Positions 1-8,766 of a stretch of 64,000 bases of DNA are shown here, one piece after another. The DNA is from Kiritimatiellia bacterium. Its GTDB lineage: Bacteria; Verrucomicrobiota; Kiritimatiellia; RFP12; UBA1067. A program made the translations under genes and the position numbers. How positions within the stretch are numbered: the first letter of the stretch is position 1; each line of letters begins with the position of its first letter. The stretch is from positions 1 through 64,000 of the forward strand of contig JAFRBA010000280.1 in NCBI GenBank assembly GCA_017405115.1, given 5' to 3'. The notes below the pieces were generated by a model. The model ran no database searches, was not told the origin of the DNA, and worked only from the letters and a program-made list of their open reading frames with translations.

Positions 1-1841
1 CAGCCGCAGCAGTTCACGTGTTCGTTCGGGACCTCAAGGTATATCTGGTCGCCCGTGACGGGCGGGGCGCGGATGCAGAGGACGCCGCCGAGGTGCGCGA
101 CGTTCTGCACGGCGTTCGTATAGTCCGACTCGTGGAGGCTTGCGCACTGCTCGTACGGGACTTCGTGGACGGGGCACACCTCGTCGCCGTCCCCTGCTCC
201 GTTCGGCTCTTCGGGGTCGTCCTCTTCGTCCGGCTCGGGGTCCCAGTCGGGCGTCGGGTCGCCTTCCGAGTACCACGACGGCCCCTCCTCCGGATCGGGG
301 TCGTCGGGATCGGGATCCGGCGGACGCGGGCAGAAGCGGACGGTCTGGCTGTACTCGGTCTGTCCGAAGAGACGGTTGGGATGCGAAAGCGCGTACGTTA
401 TCGTGCGCGTCTGGCGGGCGTCGAACGATGCGGTTATCCTGGCCGAACGCGGCGGAATGTTCTCTACTCCGACGTTCGCCGCCCCGCTCCACTCGCAGGA
501 AAGGTCGTCCGCCCCGCTCCCGACGGGCAGAGAGACGACACGCTTCCTCGTCCCGAAGTCGTGCACGCACGGCTCGGTCGCCTTCGTGTTCGGGAAGTTT
601 ATCCAACCGACGCGGCGGGTAGTCGAAAGGCTTGGCAGTTCCCCGAACGCGAACTCGCCGGAGTCGAACGACACCGAGAGCGTGCCGTCGCCCCTGAGGT
701 AGACGGGGACAGTCCCCCCCTTGGGCACGGGAAGCATAAGGCAGTTGCTCTGCGCCTCACCGCCTCTGCGTTGAACTGCCCCCACGAGCGGCACGTACGA
801 GCCACCGACGAGCAGGTCGCCGGAGCCAGCGCCGGAGACGGCAACGCGAAGGACGGCCGACTGCTCCGTCGCCTGAGGGAAGGCGAACGCGCCGTTGGTC
901 GTGCCGGAGTAGAACAGATGCTCGAGGACGGTGTTGGTCGACCCCTCGGGGACCGAGAGCGGGTCGAGCCCGACAAGGGACTCCTCGAACGCCGCGCGGG
1001 CCTCGTCGCAGAGGGCCTCGTCGCGGGACTTGAAGGATACGCTTGTGACGTTGCGCGAGAGCGGAGAGTCTGGCGAGACGCCGGCGGCGGACGGGACGAC
1101 GCCGGAGAGCGGGTCGTCCGAGGCGAGGCGCGAGAGGTCGTAGCGAAACGTCACTCCGCCCGACGGGCGAAGCTCCGCCTGCACGGAGACAGGATTGGTT
1201 GTAGCACGATGCAAGAGTACGTTCTGCCAGGTGACCAGCAGCGAGCCGTCGTCGTCCACGACGTGCCAGAAGAGGCTTGGGGCGTTCGACCCAAGAAGCC
1301 CCCAATTCGCCGCAGGCACGACGCCGAGCGTCGCGGGAAGCGGGGAAACGCGCACACCTCCCGGAAGTCGCACTCTACCGGCGGAGTAGGCGGTGAGGTT
1401 GGTGACGGAATCGTCGCCGATGGCGAACGACCAGCCAGGCGGGTAGAGCCACGTCCGGTCTTCCGCCGCGCCGCGACGCATCCAGTTCGTCGCAACCGCC
1501 GCCCCGGCAGGGGGCGAAAAGTCATGCAACTCGTTCGTGGAGACGCTCGCGCAGCAGAAGAGCGGCGCAGGTGCGGACACTCCTCGAAGGCCGTTCGTGA
1601 CCTTCGTCACCGCGTCATGGACGGGACCGACGCATATGAGCGCCGCGATTACGGCGGCTGCAAGCGGGTGGCGGGCCGCGTAGTCCACGATGTCGCGGTG
1701 CGGGCGGAAAAGCCAGGGTGCTGAGCCGGCAGCCCACGCCCCCAGCATGAACGCCACCGCCACAATTCCCAAACCGACGAGGCTTCGGAATAGAACTCCA
1801 TCCTGACATAATAGAACTCCATCCTGACATTGTGAAAACAT
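1..1841 (-). CDS. Large membrane-anchored or exported protein, 5' part only
   Basis: The frame stays open from an ATG at 1841 to the left edge of the window (about 613 codons), so the C-terminus is missing. I do not recognise the family. The N-terminus has a 7-residue tandem repeat (CQDGVLL, CQDGVLF), a hydrophobic segment at about residues 20-38 and a second at about 53-72, followed by a Thr/Ser/Val-rich, beta-type extracellular region. Residues about 505-552 are a Pro/Asp/Glu-rich linker, and a Cys-rich stretch (CPVH, EQC, NCC) follows. The start was chosen because a consensus promoter (TTGACA, 18 bp, TAAAAT) ends 6 nt before this ATG, predicting a leaderless mRNA. An open frame on the opposite strand is a codon-bias shadow. 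Likely a surface or envelope protein; function unknown. Confidence 0.7.
   Translation of the reverse strand, partial: MFSQCQDGVLLCQDGVLFRSLVGLGIVAVAFMLGAWAAGSAPWLFRPHRDIVDYAARHPLAAAVIAALICVGPVHDAVTKVTNGLRGVSAPAPLFCCASVSTNELHDFSPPAGAAVATNWMRRGAAEDRTWLYPPGWSFAIGDDSVTNLTAYSAGRVRLPGGVRVSPLPATLGVVPAANWGLLGSNAPSLFWHVVDDDGSLLVTWQNVLLHRATTNPVSVQAELRPSGGVTFRYDLSRLASDDPLSGVVPSAAGVSPDSPLSRNVTSVSFKSRDEALCDEARAAFEESLVGLDPLSVPEGSTNTVLEHLFYSGTTNGAFAFPQATEQSAVLRVAVSGAGSGDLLVGGSYVPLVGAVQRRGGEAQSNCLMLPVPKGGTVPVYLRGDGTLSVSFDSGEFAFGELPSLSTTRRVGWINFPNTKATEPCVHDFGTRKRVVSLPVGSGADDLSCEWSGAANVGVENIPPRSARITASFDARQTRTITYALSHPNRLFGQTEYSQTVRFCPRPPDPDPDDPDPEEGPSWYSEGDPTPDWDPEPDEEDDPEEPNGAGDGDEVCPVHEVPYEQCASLHESDYTNAVQNVAHLGGVLCIRAPPVTGDQIYLEVPNEHVNCCG
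1789..1830. repeat. 21-bp perfect tandem duplication
   Basis: Two adjacent identical 21-bp units (1789-1809 and 1810-1830) lie just inside the start of the first gene. The unit length is seven codons, so the duplication keeps the frame and doubles the peptide CQDGVL(L/F). Confidence 0.9.
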
Positions 1842-1877
1842 GTTTATATTTTACAGAACGATGCAAACGGATGTCAA
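1842..1877 (-). promoter_or_regulatory. Sigma-70-type promoter of the first gene
   Basis: On the minus strand TTGACA (1872-1877) and TAAAAT (1848-1853) are 18 bp apart. The ATG at 1841 begins 6 nt after the -10 box, which predicts a leaderless transcript. Confidence 0.7.
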
Positions 1878-1964
1878 GACGGATGCCAGACTAGCCTTTC
1901 GCGGGTGCATCCGAAAATCGCGCGTGATTCGACTATGTGGCGCTGCGCGGCGGCACCGCACCAC

Positions 1965-1992
1965 GCCCCTGCCGTCGGCAGACGGCAGGGGC
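1965..1992. terminator. Perfect 12-bp hairpin after the LRR gene
   Basis: Inverted repeat with a 12-bp GC-rich stem and a 4-nt loop, 16 nt past the stop of the LRR protein gene. There is no U-run on either strand, so it may be a Rho-assisted or mRNA 3'-end hairpin, not a classic intrinsic terminator. Confidence 0.55.
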
Positions 1993-2008
1993 TGACCAAT
2001 CACATCGG

Positions 2009-5000
2009 CTATAACATCCGCTCGGCCCATATGGAGCCGTCTTCGGACTCGATGCGGCAGCCCCCGCCGTCCAGCTCCTTGATGGCGAAGACGACGACAG
2101 CGCCGTCGCCGTCCTCGTTCGTCATCACAGCGCGGATGCACAGACCATCGACCGTGCCGTCAATCGTCCACGCGCCATCGGCGAATAAGACGCTTCCGCC
2201 GACCTTGCCGGACGCGGACACGGTGATCGTCGCCAGCGACGAGTCGCCGCCGTAGAAGGTGCCGACGGCCCATGCGGGAACAGTCGGCGCGGACATCGCG
2301 GCGGACTTGACGCTGGATGCCTTCGCCTTCTTCCACACGGCGTAGAGCGTGACGGTCTTGCCCTTTGTGGCCGTAAGGTTCTTCACCTTCGCCTTGTTCT
2401 TGTATACGACCTTGCCCTTCTTCGTCTTCGCCCAGCCGGCGAACTTGTACCCTGTGCGCTTGAACGCGTTGGCGCGGAGCGTCACGTTCTTGCCGTAGGT
2501 GGCGGAGAGCGTCTTCATGGAGCCCTTGCCGCCGTTCGCGTTGAACTTGATCTTGTACTTGTTCGCCGTCCACTGCGCGTAGTACGTGACGTTCTTGGCG
2601 ATCTTGGTCTTTGTCGTTATCTTCGACCCGCCGCTCTTCTTCGTGTACCAGCCCTTGAGCGTGTAGCCCGTGCGGGTGGCCTTGGGCAGAGAGCCGACGG
2701 TCTTGCCCTTCTTGACCGTCCGCTTCGTCTCCGACACCTTCCCGCCGTTCGCGTTGAACTTGACCATCCACACGTCCACCCATTGGGCGTAGATCGTCAT
2801 GTTGCCCTTGACGACTGTCTTTGCCGTCACCTTAGTTCCCCCTCTCTTGGCCGTGAACCAGCCAAGGAACTCCTTGTCTGACGGCACCTTCACCGAAGGC
2901 AGGCTTCCGACCACATTGCCCTCACGTATCGTCCGCGCAGCCGGCGTCGTTCCACTTACGCCGTTGAGGCTGAATTTCACCGTGTACTTCGGCGTCGCCA
3001 CGACCGTGAACGTGATCGAAGTCGTGTTGCTGGAGTAGTCGGTTTCCGGGAGCCGGTTGCCGGCGTTCAGCTGGAGCGTCAGCGTATATTTTCCTGCCGC
3101 AAGGTTCTGGAGCAACGCAGGCACGGCGTTGGTTTCCCAAAAATATCCAGCCGTACTGTGCGCAAACTTCTTGAACGCCATGTCGAATGTGCCGGACTTA
3201 GCGCCGGACAACGTAAAGCGGTTCGTAACGTCGAACGCCGCGCCGCGCCAGCATTCGTCGAACGCGTATGAAAGATAGACGGACGAGCCCTCGCGAATCG
3301 TCGAAACGAAGGATGGGACCGTCGTGCTGTTCTCGTAGCGATTCGTCGTCAGCAGAAACGAAGTTGCCCATGTGTAGTTCCTGCTGTTCTTCCTGTATGT
3401 CGCCGCAACTGGATAGAAGTCGTATGGATTGTCCGCGCCCTCTGGCGGCGGCGCGTAGGCGATCTTCACACCGCACCATGTGCCGCTGCCAGGCAGGCCT
3501 GGCTGGTAAAGTCCGGCCCATCCCGTCGATCCCTCCTTCACATAGACCGTCTTGCGCGCCATGCGCTCAGCAGGCGTGTCTTCGAAGATGCCACTGCCAA
3601 CATTCGCTGGCGCGGCATTGCCCTTGAACTCCACATAATGAAGCGCGGTGTCACCGGCGAAAACGCAGTCGCCCATCGTCGCAACGCCGGCGCCCATCGT
3701 CGCCTTGATGAGACTTGTGCAATTGGCGAATGCGTAGGCCCGAATGGTCGTTACGCTGTCGGGGATGACGATGGATCTCAAGGCGGTACAGCCATAAAAT
3801 GCGCCACGCTGAATCTCTGCCAACGCATCCCCAAGATCCACATCTGTCAACGCTGTGCAGCCGTAAAACGCGCCATAGCCCTTAAAGTAGGTCGAATTGC
3901 CGCCGGTGGGCGTATAGCCTGACTTTTCCTCTGCGCCTCCAATTGCCAGCAGCGTAGAGCCGATCGACACTTTCTTCAGCGCCGTGCATTCACAAAACGC
4001 CCCCGGATTCAAGTCCTTGACTTTGTCGGGAATGACAATGCTTTCAATCGATTGGCATTCCCGGAAGCACCAGTTGTCGAGAGTGATAAGCGTGGCCGGA
4101 AGAACAAGCCCCGTAAGTTTGGTGCATTTGTAAAAGGCCCCCTCGCCGATCTTAACAAGGCGGTTGCCTAGCAATGCCGTCGTCAACGCGGCATCCTCGC
4201 TGAACGCATAGTCTCCGATTGAGGTCACGCCGTCGTCTTTTATGTCAACGCTTGAAAGGGAGGAACATTTCGAAAAAGCGTAGTCGTCGATAGTCGACAC
4301 AGACGACGGAATTACTATAGACGGCAACGCGGAACACTCATAGAACGCGCCTCGGCCGATGGTTGCAACGGACTGCCCCATCAACACGTTTTTAAGCGAA
4401 GTGCACCCGTAAAATGCGCCATATCCTTTGAAGTAGGTCGAATTGCCGCCGCCGGGCGTGTATCCCGCCTTGTCCTCCGCGCCAGGTATTTCTTCCAGGT
4501 CAGTTCCTATCGTGACATCCGTCAGCCCGGTGCAATAGGCAAATGTTCCAAACCCGATCCTTCCCACTCTGTCTGGGAGAATGACGGAAGTCAACGCCTT
4601 GCAATTCTTGAAACTCCATGCACCGATTGACAAGACCGAATCAGGAAAATCAAACGACTTCAGCGCTACGCAATTTTCAAATACAGATTCTTCCAAAGTC
4701 TGAACCTTCGCACCCAAAATGAGGGTTTCAAGCGTCGTGTCGTTGTAGAATGCCCCATCGCCAATAAGCCGCACACGGTCGCCAATCGTTGCTGCTTTGA
4801 GCAGATTGCATTCCGCAAAGGCGTAATCGCCGATTGTCGTCACATTCTCGGGTATGGTGATTTCTGGAAGTGCTTTACATCCATAGAAGGCGCCTCGCCC
4901 AATTGTTTTCAATGATGCGTTGAACAGAATCTCGGTTAAGGCAGTACATCCGTAAAACGCGCCATATCCTTTGAAGTAGGTCGAATTGCCGCCGCCGGGC

Positions 5001-6061
5001 GTATATCCTGGCTTGTCCTCTGCACCCGCAATGTAAGTCAATCCGGCACCAAACTCAACCCTTCTCAAGCTGGCACAATCGGCAAAGGCGCCGACGTCGC
5101 AATTGGTTATGGAATCCGGCATCACAACCGCAGGGATGCTTTCGCATTTGCTGAAACACCAGGCGCCGATGGCTTCCAACCCTTCAGGCAAGTCTAGCGA
5201 CTGGAGGTTCTGGCAGTTATAGAACACCTCTGCTCCCAGTTTGCGTAACGCTGTTCCCTTGAATGTCAATATTTCAAGTTCCGTATCGTTCCGAAAGGCA
5301 TTCTGCCCGATCTTGACAACACCGTCACCAACAGTGAGACTGTGCAGCTTGGTGCAATCTGCAAATGCATACCATCCAATGTTTGTGACTGAATCCGGAA
5401 TCACGACATCGTAAAGTTCCTTGCATTCGTAAAAAGCGCCATTGCCGATAAATGTGAGATTGTCGCCAAGTTCAAGAGTGCGAAGTTTTTCACATCCGTA
5501 GAATGCACCATAGCCCTTAAAGTAGGTCGAATTGCCGCCGGTGGGCGTATAGCCTGACTTGCTGTCCGAGCCGGGGATGCTGGTCACGCCTGTGATTTTT
5601 GCCGTATTCATTTTCTCGCAGTAGGCGAATGCGCCAGTGCCGAGGGCGGTGGTGGCAGCAGGCAACTCGATCTTCTGCAGCAGAGAGCAGTTGCGGAATG
5701 CGTTGGCACCGACGCTGGCGACGTTGGCGCCTACCGTCACCTGCTGAAGCTGCGAGCAACCGTTAAATGCATTGGCGTCGATGGCGGTCACGCTGTCGGG
5801 GATGACGACTTCAGATATCTTCGTGTTCCCCTTGAACACCGTGCCGAACGAGACCACGGTCTTGCCGCCGAGTGTCGCAGGTATCACCATGTCGTATTCG
5901 GCACCGAAAACATTTGTGACGGTTGCCGTATCTCCGTTTACTGTGTACGCCCACACATGGTCGTCGTTATCCGTCCACGTGTCCGCCCATGCGCTGCGAG
6001 GCATGTGCGCCGCCGCGCCGGCAACAAATGCCGCCGCCAGAACCTTCAACATTCTACTCAT
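2009..6061 (-). CDS. Secreted BspA-like leucine-rich repeat protein with InlB/Flg_new repeats
   Basis: 1350 aa. Residues 1-26 form a signal peptide (MSRMLKVLAAAFVAGAAA...SAWA). About residues 50-890 are BspA/Treponema-type LRR_5 repeats with the recurring pattern 'AFYGC..L..v.ipdsvt.Ig..AF'. The repeats are organised into a higher-order unit of 181-182 codons marked by the insert GGNSTYFKGYG, seen four times. A CARDB-like beta domain follows, then three Listeria-Bacteroides (Flg_new/InlB B) repeats of the 'VKFNANGGK...GY...GW' type at about residues 1020-1247, and a roughly 90-aa C-terminal domain. The start at 6061 is preferred over an ATG 37 codons upstream because it begins the signal peptide and follows AAAGGAAC. 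Such proteins are usually surface adhesins or matrix proteins; the role here is inferred. Confidence 0.88.
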   Translation of the reverse strand: MSRMLKVLAAAFVAGAAAHMPRSAWADTWTDNDDHVWAYTVNGDTATVTNVFGAEYDMVIPATLGGKTVVSFGTVFKGNTKISEVVIPDSVTAIDANAFNGCSQLQQVTVGANVASVGANAFRNCSLLQKIELPAATTALGTGAFAYCEKMNTAKITGVTSIPGSDSKSGYTPTGGNSTYFKGYGAFYGCEKLRTLELGDNLTFIGNGAFYECKELYDVVIPDSVTNIGWYAFADCTKLHSLTVGDGVVKIGQNAFRNDTELEILTFKGTALRKLGAEVFYNCQNLQSLDLPEGLEAIGAWCFSKCESIPAVVMPDSITNCDVGAFADCASLRRVEFGAGLTYIAGAEDKPGYTPGGGNSTYFKGYGAFYGCTALTEILFNASLKTIGRGAFYGCKALPEITIPENVTTIGDYAFAECNLLKAATIGDRVRLIGDGAFYNDTTLETLILGAKVQTLEESVFENCVALKSFDFPDSVLSIGAWSFKNCKALTSVILPDRVGRIGFGTFAYCTGLTDVTIGTDLEEIPGAEDKAGYTPGGGNSTYFKGYGAFYGCTSLKNVLMGQSVATIGRGAFYECSALPSIVIPSSVSTIDDYAFSKCSSLSSVDIKDDGVTSIGDYAFSEDAALTTALLGNRLVKIGEGAFYKCTKLTGLVLPATLITLDNWCFRECQSIESIVIPDKVKDLNPGAFCECTALKKVSIGSTLLAIGGAEEKSGYTPTGGNSTYFKGYGAFYGCTALTDVDLGDALAEIQRGAFYGCTALRSIVIPDSVTTIRAYAFANCTSLIKATMGAGVATMGDCVFAGDTALHYVEFKGNAAPANVGSGIFEDTPAERMARKTVYVKEGSTGWAGLYQPGLPGSGTWCGVKIAYAPPPEGADNPYDFYPVAATYRKNSRNYTWATSFLLTTNRYENSTTVPSFVSTIREGSSVYLSYAFDECWRGAAFDVTNRFTLSGAKSGTFDMAFKKFAHSTAGYFWETNAVPALLQNLAAGKYTLTLQLNAGNRLPETDYSSNTTSITFTVVATPKYTVKFSLNGVSGTTPAARTIREGNVVGSLPSVKVPSDKEFLGWFTAKRGGTKVTAKTVVKGNMTIYAQWVDVWMVKFNANGGKVSETKRTVKKGKTVGSLPKATRTGYTLKGWYTKKSGGSKITTKTKIAKNVTYYAQWTANKYKIKFNANGGKGSMKTLSATYGKNVTLRANAFKRTGYKFAGWAKTKKGKVVYKNKAKVKNLTATKGKTVTLYAVWKKAKASSVKSAAMSAPTVPAWAVGTFYGGDSSLATITVSASGKVGGSVLFADGAWTIDGTVDGLCIRAVMTNEDGDGAVVVFAIKELDGGGCRIESEDGSIWAERML
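3886..5545. repeat. Higher-order LRR super-repeat inside the LRR gene
   Basis: The DNA coding GGNSTYFKGYGAFYGC recurs four times, anchored at 3895, 4441, 4984 and 5530. Spacings are 546, 543 and 546 bp, so units of 181-182 codons were duplicated in series. Confidence 0.9.
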
Positions 6062-6353
6062 GTTCCTTTGCCTTTTCCGTTCCCTGGGTTTTACATCGGC
6101 GGTGGCGCAGGGAACATGGCACCTCCTACGATGCACCAACGGAGGCGTGTGAGAATGCCCTGAAAGATACATCGAAGGAGGCGAAACTGCACGTAAGGCA
6201 GTGCCCTCTTGATGCGCCTTTCATTGGAAGCTTCTCACACTTTCCGTTGACGCAATCCCAAACGCAGTCCTGTCGCGACTTCGCGGCATTCCCACGCGGG
6301 AAATCTATCGCTCCGACTCAGGAAAACATGCGTTCCCTTATCGAAACACCCTA
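6062..6353 (-). other. Long 5' leader of the LRR gene
   Basis: About 285 nt separate the best promoter (-10 at 6354-6359) from the LRR start codon, unusual in a window where many genes are leaderless. I see no recognised riboswitch and no convincing ORF in it. A promoter closer to the gene cannot be excluded. Confidence 0.4.
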
Positions 6354-6383
6354 ATTATACCAAAACACCCCTGCCAACGGCAA
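6354..6383 (-). promoter_or_regulatory. Extended -10 promoter of the LRR gene
   Basis: TGGTATAAT on the minus strand (-10 at 6354-6359) with TTGCCG at 6378-6383, 18 bp upstream. The promoter lies inside the terminator of the upstream glycosyltransferase operon. Confidence 0.55.
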
Positions 6384-6387
6384 GGGG
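6359..6387 (-). terminator. Intrinsic terminator of the polysaccharide operon
   Basis: A GC-rich stem (CCCCTTGCC / GGCAGGGG with one bulge) is followed on the minus strand by TGTTTTGG. It lies 30 nt after the last glycosyltransferase stop and overlaps the next promoter. Confidence 0.65.
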
Positions 6388-6416
6388 CGCGGTTTCATGA
6401 ATCGTGTCAGCCGTGT

Positions 6417-7265
6417 TTACGTCGACGTCGGCGAGCACGCGTCATTGATCGCATCCCGCAGAAGGCGGACGCGCTCTTCGTCGGTTCCGTCGCGGAAACC
6501 CTCGACGAACACGACGCCCGGCTGGCCGCGCCACGCGGGCGCGCCGTCAGTCGTCACCACCCGCTTGCCGCGCTCCAGCGCCTCCGCGACGACAAGCCCG
6601 AAGTTCTCGCTGAGCGTGGGCAGCACGAGCACGTCGCACCACGCCCACGCGCTCTCCTTCTCCTCGCCGACGAGCCCGGATTCGATGCGCAGCTCGACGC
6701 CCTCCATCCCCCGCACCGCACGCTCGAGGATGTCGACTCCCTTCAGCGGATGTCGCCGCCCGAGGTAGAGCAGATGAACGGGACGCCCCTCGCGTCCCGC
6801 CTCTGTCTCTCGTCCCCCGCGCCCCTCTTGTCCCACTCGTCCTATCCTGAAGAACTTCTTCAAGTCGATTGTCTCCACCGGCGGATGCCGTGCGCCGAGA
6901 TATCGCTCGACCCATTCCCGCTCTGCGTCGCACGTGACGACTATCCGCGCCGCCCTTCTCAGGAAGAACTTATCGATCGGCCCGACGAGACGCTTCCTCC
7001 GTCCATGGAACGAAAGGCGCACCGGATCGAAGCTTCCGTGCGTCATTCGCACGAGGCGCCGCGCAAACAGCGAGGCCCACCAAAGACACGGCCGCCATGC
7101 ACAGTGCACCCACACCTCGTCGACAGAGCGAAGCGCACTGACACTCGCCCACCTACGAAAAGACACCGCGTGCCCCGCCGACGACTGATCGCCGCCGACA
7201 AGGCGCGCAGCGACGGCTATGCCGTTCGTCTCCTCCCAGCCGTCCGAAATGTGCAGCACCGTCAT
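6417..7265 (-). CDS. Glycosyltransferase, GT4-like
   Basis: 282 aa. The C-terminal half carries the GT-B/GT4 signature: a 'LLYLGRRHPLKGVDIL' strand-helix, then 'LVLPTLSENFGLVVAEALERGKRVVTT', where the E..FG...EA residues bind the nucleotide sugar. The enzyme should transfer a sugar in a surface-polysaccharide or LPS-like pathway at the cytoplasmic face. The start at 7265 overlaps the upstream methyltransferase stop (ATGA), so the gene is translationally coupled; it is the last gene of the operon. Residues about 140-164 are a Gly/Arg/Glu-rich low-complexity insert (GQEGRGGRETEAGREGRP) between the two domains that looks like an in-frame repeat insertion. Acceptor and donor sugars cannot be told. 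Confidence 0.82.
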   Translation of the reverse strand: MTVLHISDGWEETNGIAVAARLVGGDQSSAGHAVSFRRWASVSALRSVDEVWVHCAWRPCLWWASLFARRLVRMTHGSFDPVRLSFHGRRKRLVGPIDKFFLRRAARIVVTCDAEREWVERYLGARHPPVETIDLKKFFRIGRVGQEGRGGRETEAGREGRPVHLLYLGRRHPLKGVDILERAVRGMEGVELRIESGLVGEEKESAWAWCDVLVLPTLSENFGLVVAEALERGKRVVTTDGAPAWRGQPGVVFVEGFRDGTDEERVRLLRDAINDACSPTST

Positions 7266-7855
7266 CGCCCAGCGAGCCTCTTCATCCAGCACATGCCGAC
7301 CACTTCGTCAGGCTCGCCGAGCTCTTCGCGGACGGCGCGCGTGACGCCGAACAGCTGATTGCCGAAGTCGTGTCCGGCAACGACGGCTACGCCGCGGCAC
7401 TTCAGCATGCGCAGTTCCCCAAGCACGCCTTCGTACGAATGGTCGCCGTCGAGGAACACGAGCGTCGACTCCGGCGCGTCGATCCGGTTCGCAAGGTAGT
7501 CCGCCGCGTCTCCGCGCACCAGCTCCACGTCGCTGTCCGCCAGCACCCTTCGCGCAAACTCCTCGTGCTGGTCCGGGGTAAGCCCGAACGGATTCCAGCA
7601 GAAGTTGTCGACCGCCACGACATGCACCCGCGTGCGTCTGGCGAGCGCGCTTGCGGTGAAGCCGAAGAGCGTGCCCACTTCGACGACGACGGACGGCGAC
7701 GTCCGCTCCACCCAGGCGACGAGTGCGCCAAGCTCCTCGTCCGAGAGCCCGCCGAGCGCGTCGTCGCCGCCGAGGCGCACGGCCAGACCAGACAGCGCGA
7801 GCCGCAGTTCGCGCGGATGGGAAATGATTCTGCAAAGGCCCTTCAGCTTGTTCAT
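7262..7855 (-). CDS. Class I SAM-dependent methyltransferase
   Basis: 197 aa. A Rossmann-type motif I (VVVEVGTLFGFTASALA) at about residues 55-70, followed by 'VVAVDNF' (motif II) and 'TLVFLDGDHSYEGVLGELRML', matches the Methyltransf_24/cephalosporin-hydroxylase-like group often found in polysaccharide clusters. It probably methylates a sugar or a glycan intermediate. It starts with ATGA overlap on the glycosyltransferase upstream and ends with ATGA overlap on the one downstream, so it belongs to the same operon. The start at 7855 (MNKLKGL) is chosen for that overlap. The substrate is unknown. Confidence 0.8.
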   Translation of the reverse strand: MNKLKGLCRIISHPRELRLALSGLAVRLGGDDALGGLSDEELGALVAWVERTSPSVVVEVGTLFGFTASALARRTRVHVVAVDNFCWNPFGLTPDQHEEFARRVLADSDVELVRGDAADYLANRIDAPESTLVFLDGDHSYEGVLGELRMLKCRGVAVVAGHDFGNQLFGVTRAVREELGEPDEVVGMCWMKRLAGR

Positions 7856-8766
7856 GAGATATCCTCCGCGAACGAAAGCGTGCGGCGCGCCCACTGCGCG
7901 CAGCTCCAGAAGTCAAGCGGCTGCTCCGCCCCTGCACGCACCGGCCCGCGCTCGACGTCCAGCATCGCCCGCGCCATGCCCTCCACGTCGCCGAAGCGCA
8001 CGACGCGCGCGCCAAGCTCGAAGCGGTTTCCGCAACGGTCAGACATTATGACCTCGCAGCCTGCGGCCTTCGCCTCGAGAACCACGAGCGGCCACGGGTC
8101 GAACTCGCTCGCGAGCACCAGGCAGACATGGGACGCATAGAGCGCGGGCATGTCTTCGGGCTTTACGAAATTCGCGCCTCCGCAGTAGTCGATCGGCCAA
8201 CTCCCGCCAAGCTCGCGGTAGCGCCGATGCGCAGCCTCGATGATGTCGATGCGCTTCTCGCCGGACTGCCTCCCCGCGTACAGGAAGCCCTTTCGCGCCG
8301 CCCCCGTGCGCGCCGCGCGGAACCTGTCGACGTCGATGCTGAAGAGACCGGTGCGCACGTCGCGGAAACCGAGCCACTTCGCGTATCTCGCGCACAGGCT
8401 GCCGGGAACGTACGCGGCAACGTAGTTGCGCAGGAAAGGACGAAGCACCCAGCGCGCCGCGATGCACCGCGGCGACCAGCGCCACGGCATGTCGAAGCAG
8501 CAGACCTTCGGGACGTCCCGCCAGCCCGGCCTGGTCACGATGCCGCGGACAAGGCGCGAGTGCCAGCCGACCGCGAACACCACGTCGGGGCGCCACCCGT
8601 CGATGTCGCCGTCCAGGCCCGCCAGGACCTGCGCCCTGTCGAACTCCTTGCCGCTGTCGACGTCCTCGACGACGACCTTGAGCTCCACGTCAGGCAGGCG
8701 GGAGAGTTCTCTCCAGCAGTCGGCCATGTAGCTGGTGACGCCGGTCCAGACGAAGAGTATCTTCAT
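7852..8766 (-). CDS. Glycosyltransferase family 4-like
   Basis: 304 aa. It begins MKILFVWTG, a typical GT-B first strand. The C-terminal domain has 'GFLYAGRQSGEKRIDIIEAAHR' and 'CLVLASEFDPWPLVVLEAKAAGCEVIMSD', the nucleotide-sugar binding E...P...EA signature of GT4 enzymes. Start at 8766 overlaps the previous stop by ATGA. Ordinary length for a short GT4 enzyme. It should add a sugar to a lipid-linked glycan in the cytoplasm; specificity cannot be read from sequence. Confidence 0.82.
   Translation of the reverse strand: MKILFVWTGVTSYMADCWRELSRLPDVELKVVVEDVDSGKEFDRAQVLAGLDGDIDGWRPDVVFAVGWHSRLVRGIVTRPGWRDVPKVCCFDMPWRWSPRCIAARWVLRPFLRNYVAAYVPGSLCARYAKWLGFRDVRTGLFSIDVDRFRAARTGAARKGFLYAGRQSGEKRIDIIEAAHRRYRELGGSWPIDYCGGANFVKPEDMPALYASHVCLVLASEFDPWPLVVLEAKAAGCEVIMSDRCGNRFELGARVVRFGDVEGMARAMLDVERGPVRAGAEQPLDFWSCAQWARRTLSFAEDIS

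Noticed and set aside
18..1724. Long plus-strand open frame over the first gene
   Set aside because: Arg/Val-rich composition without any family motif; it mirrors the minus-strand gene, which has a promoter and a sensible hydrophobic N-terminus.
3886..5545. Possible CRISPR-like array
   Set aside because: The regular repeats are codons of leucine-rich repeats in a long open frame, with unit length over 540 bp; no cas genes nearby.
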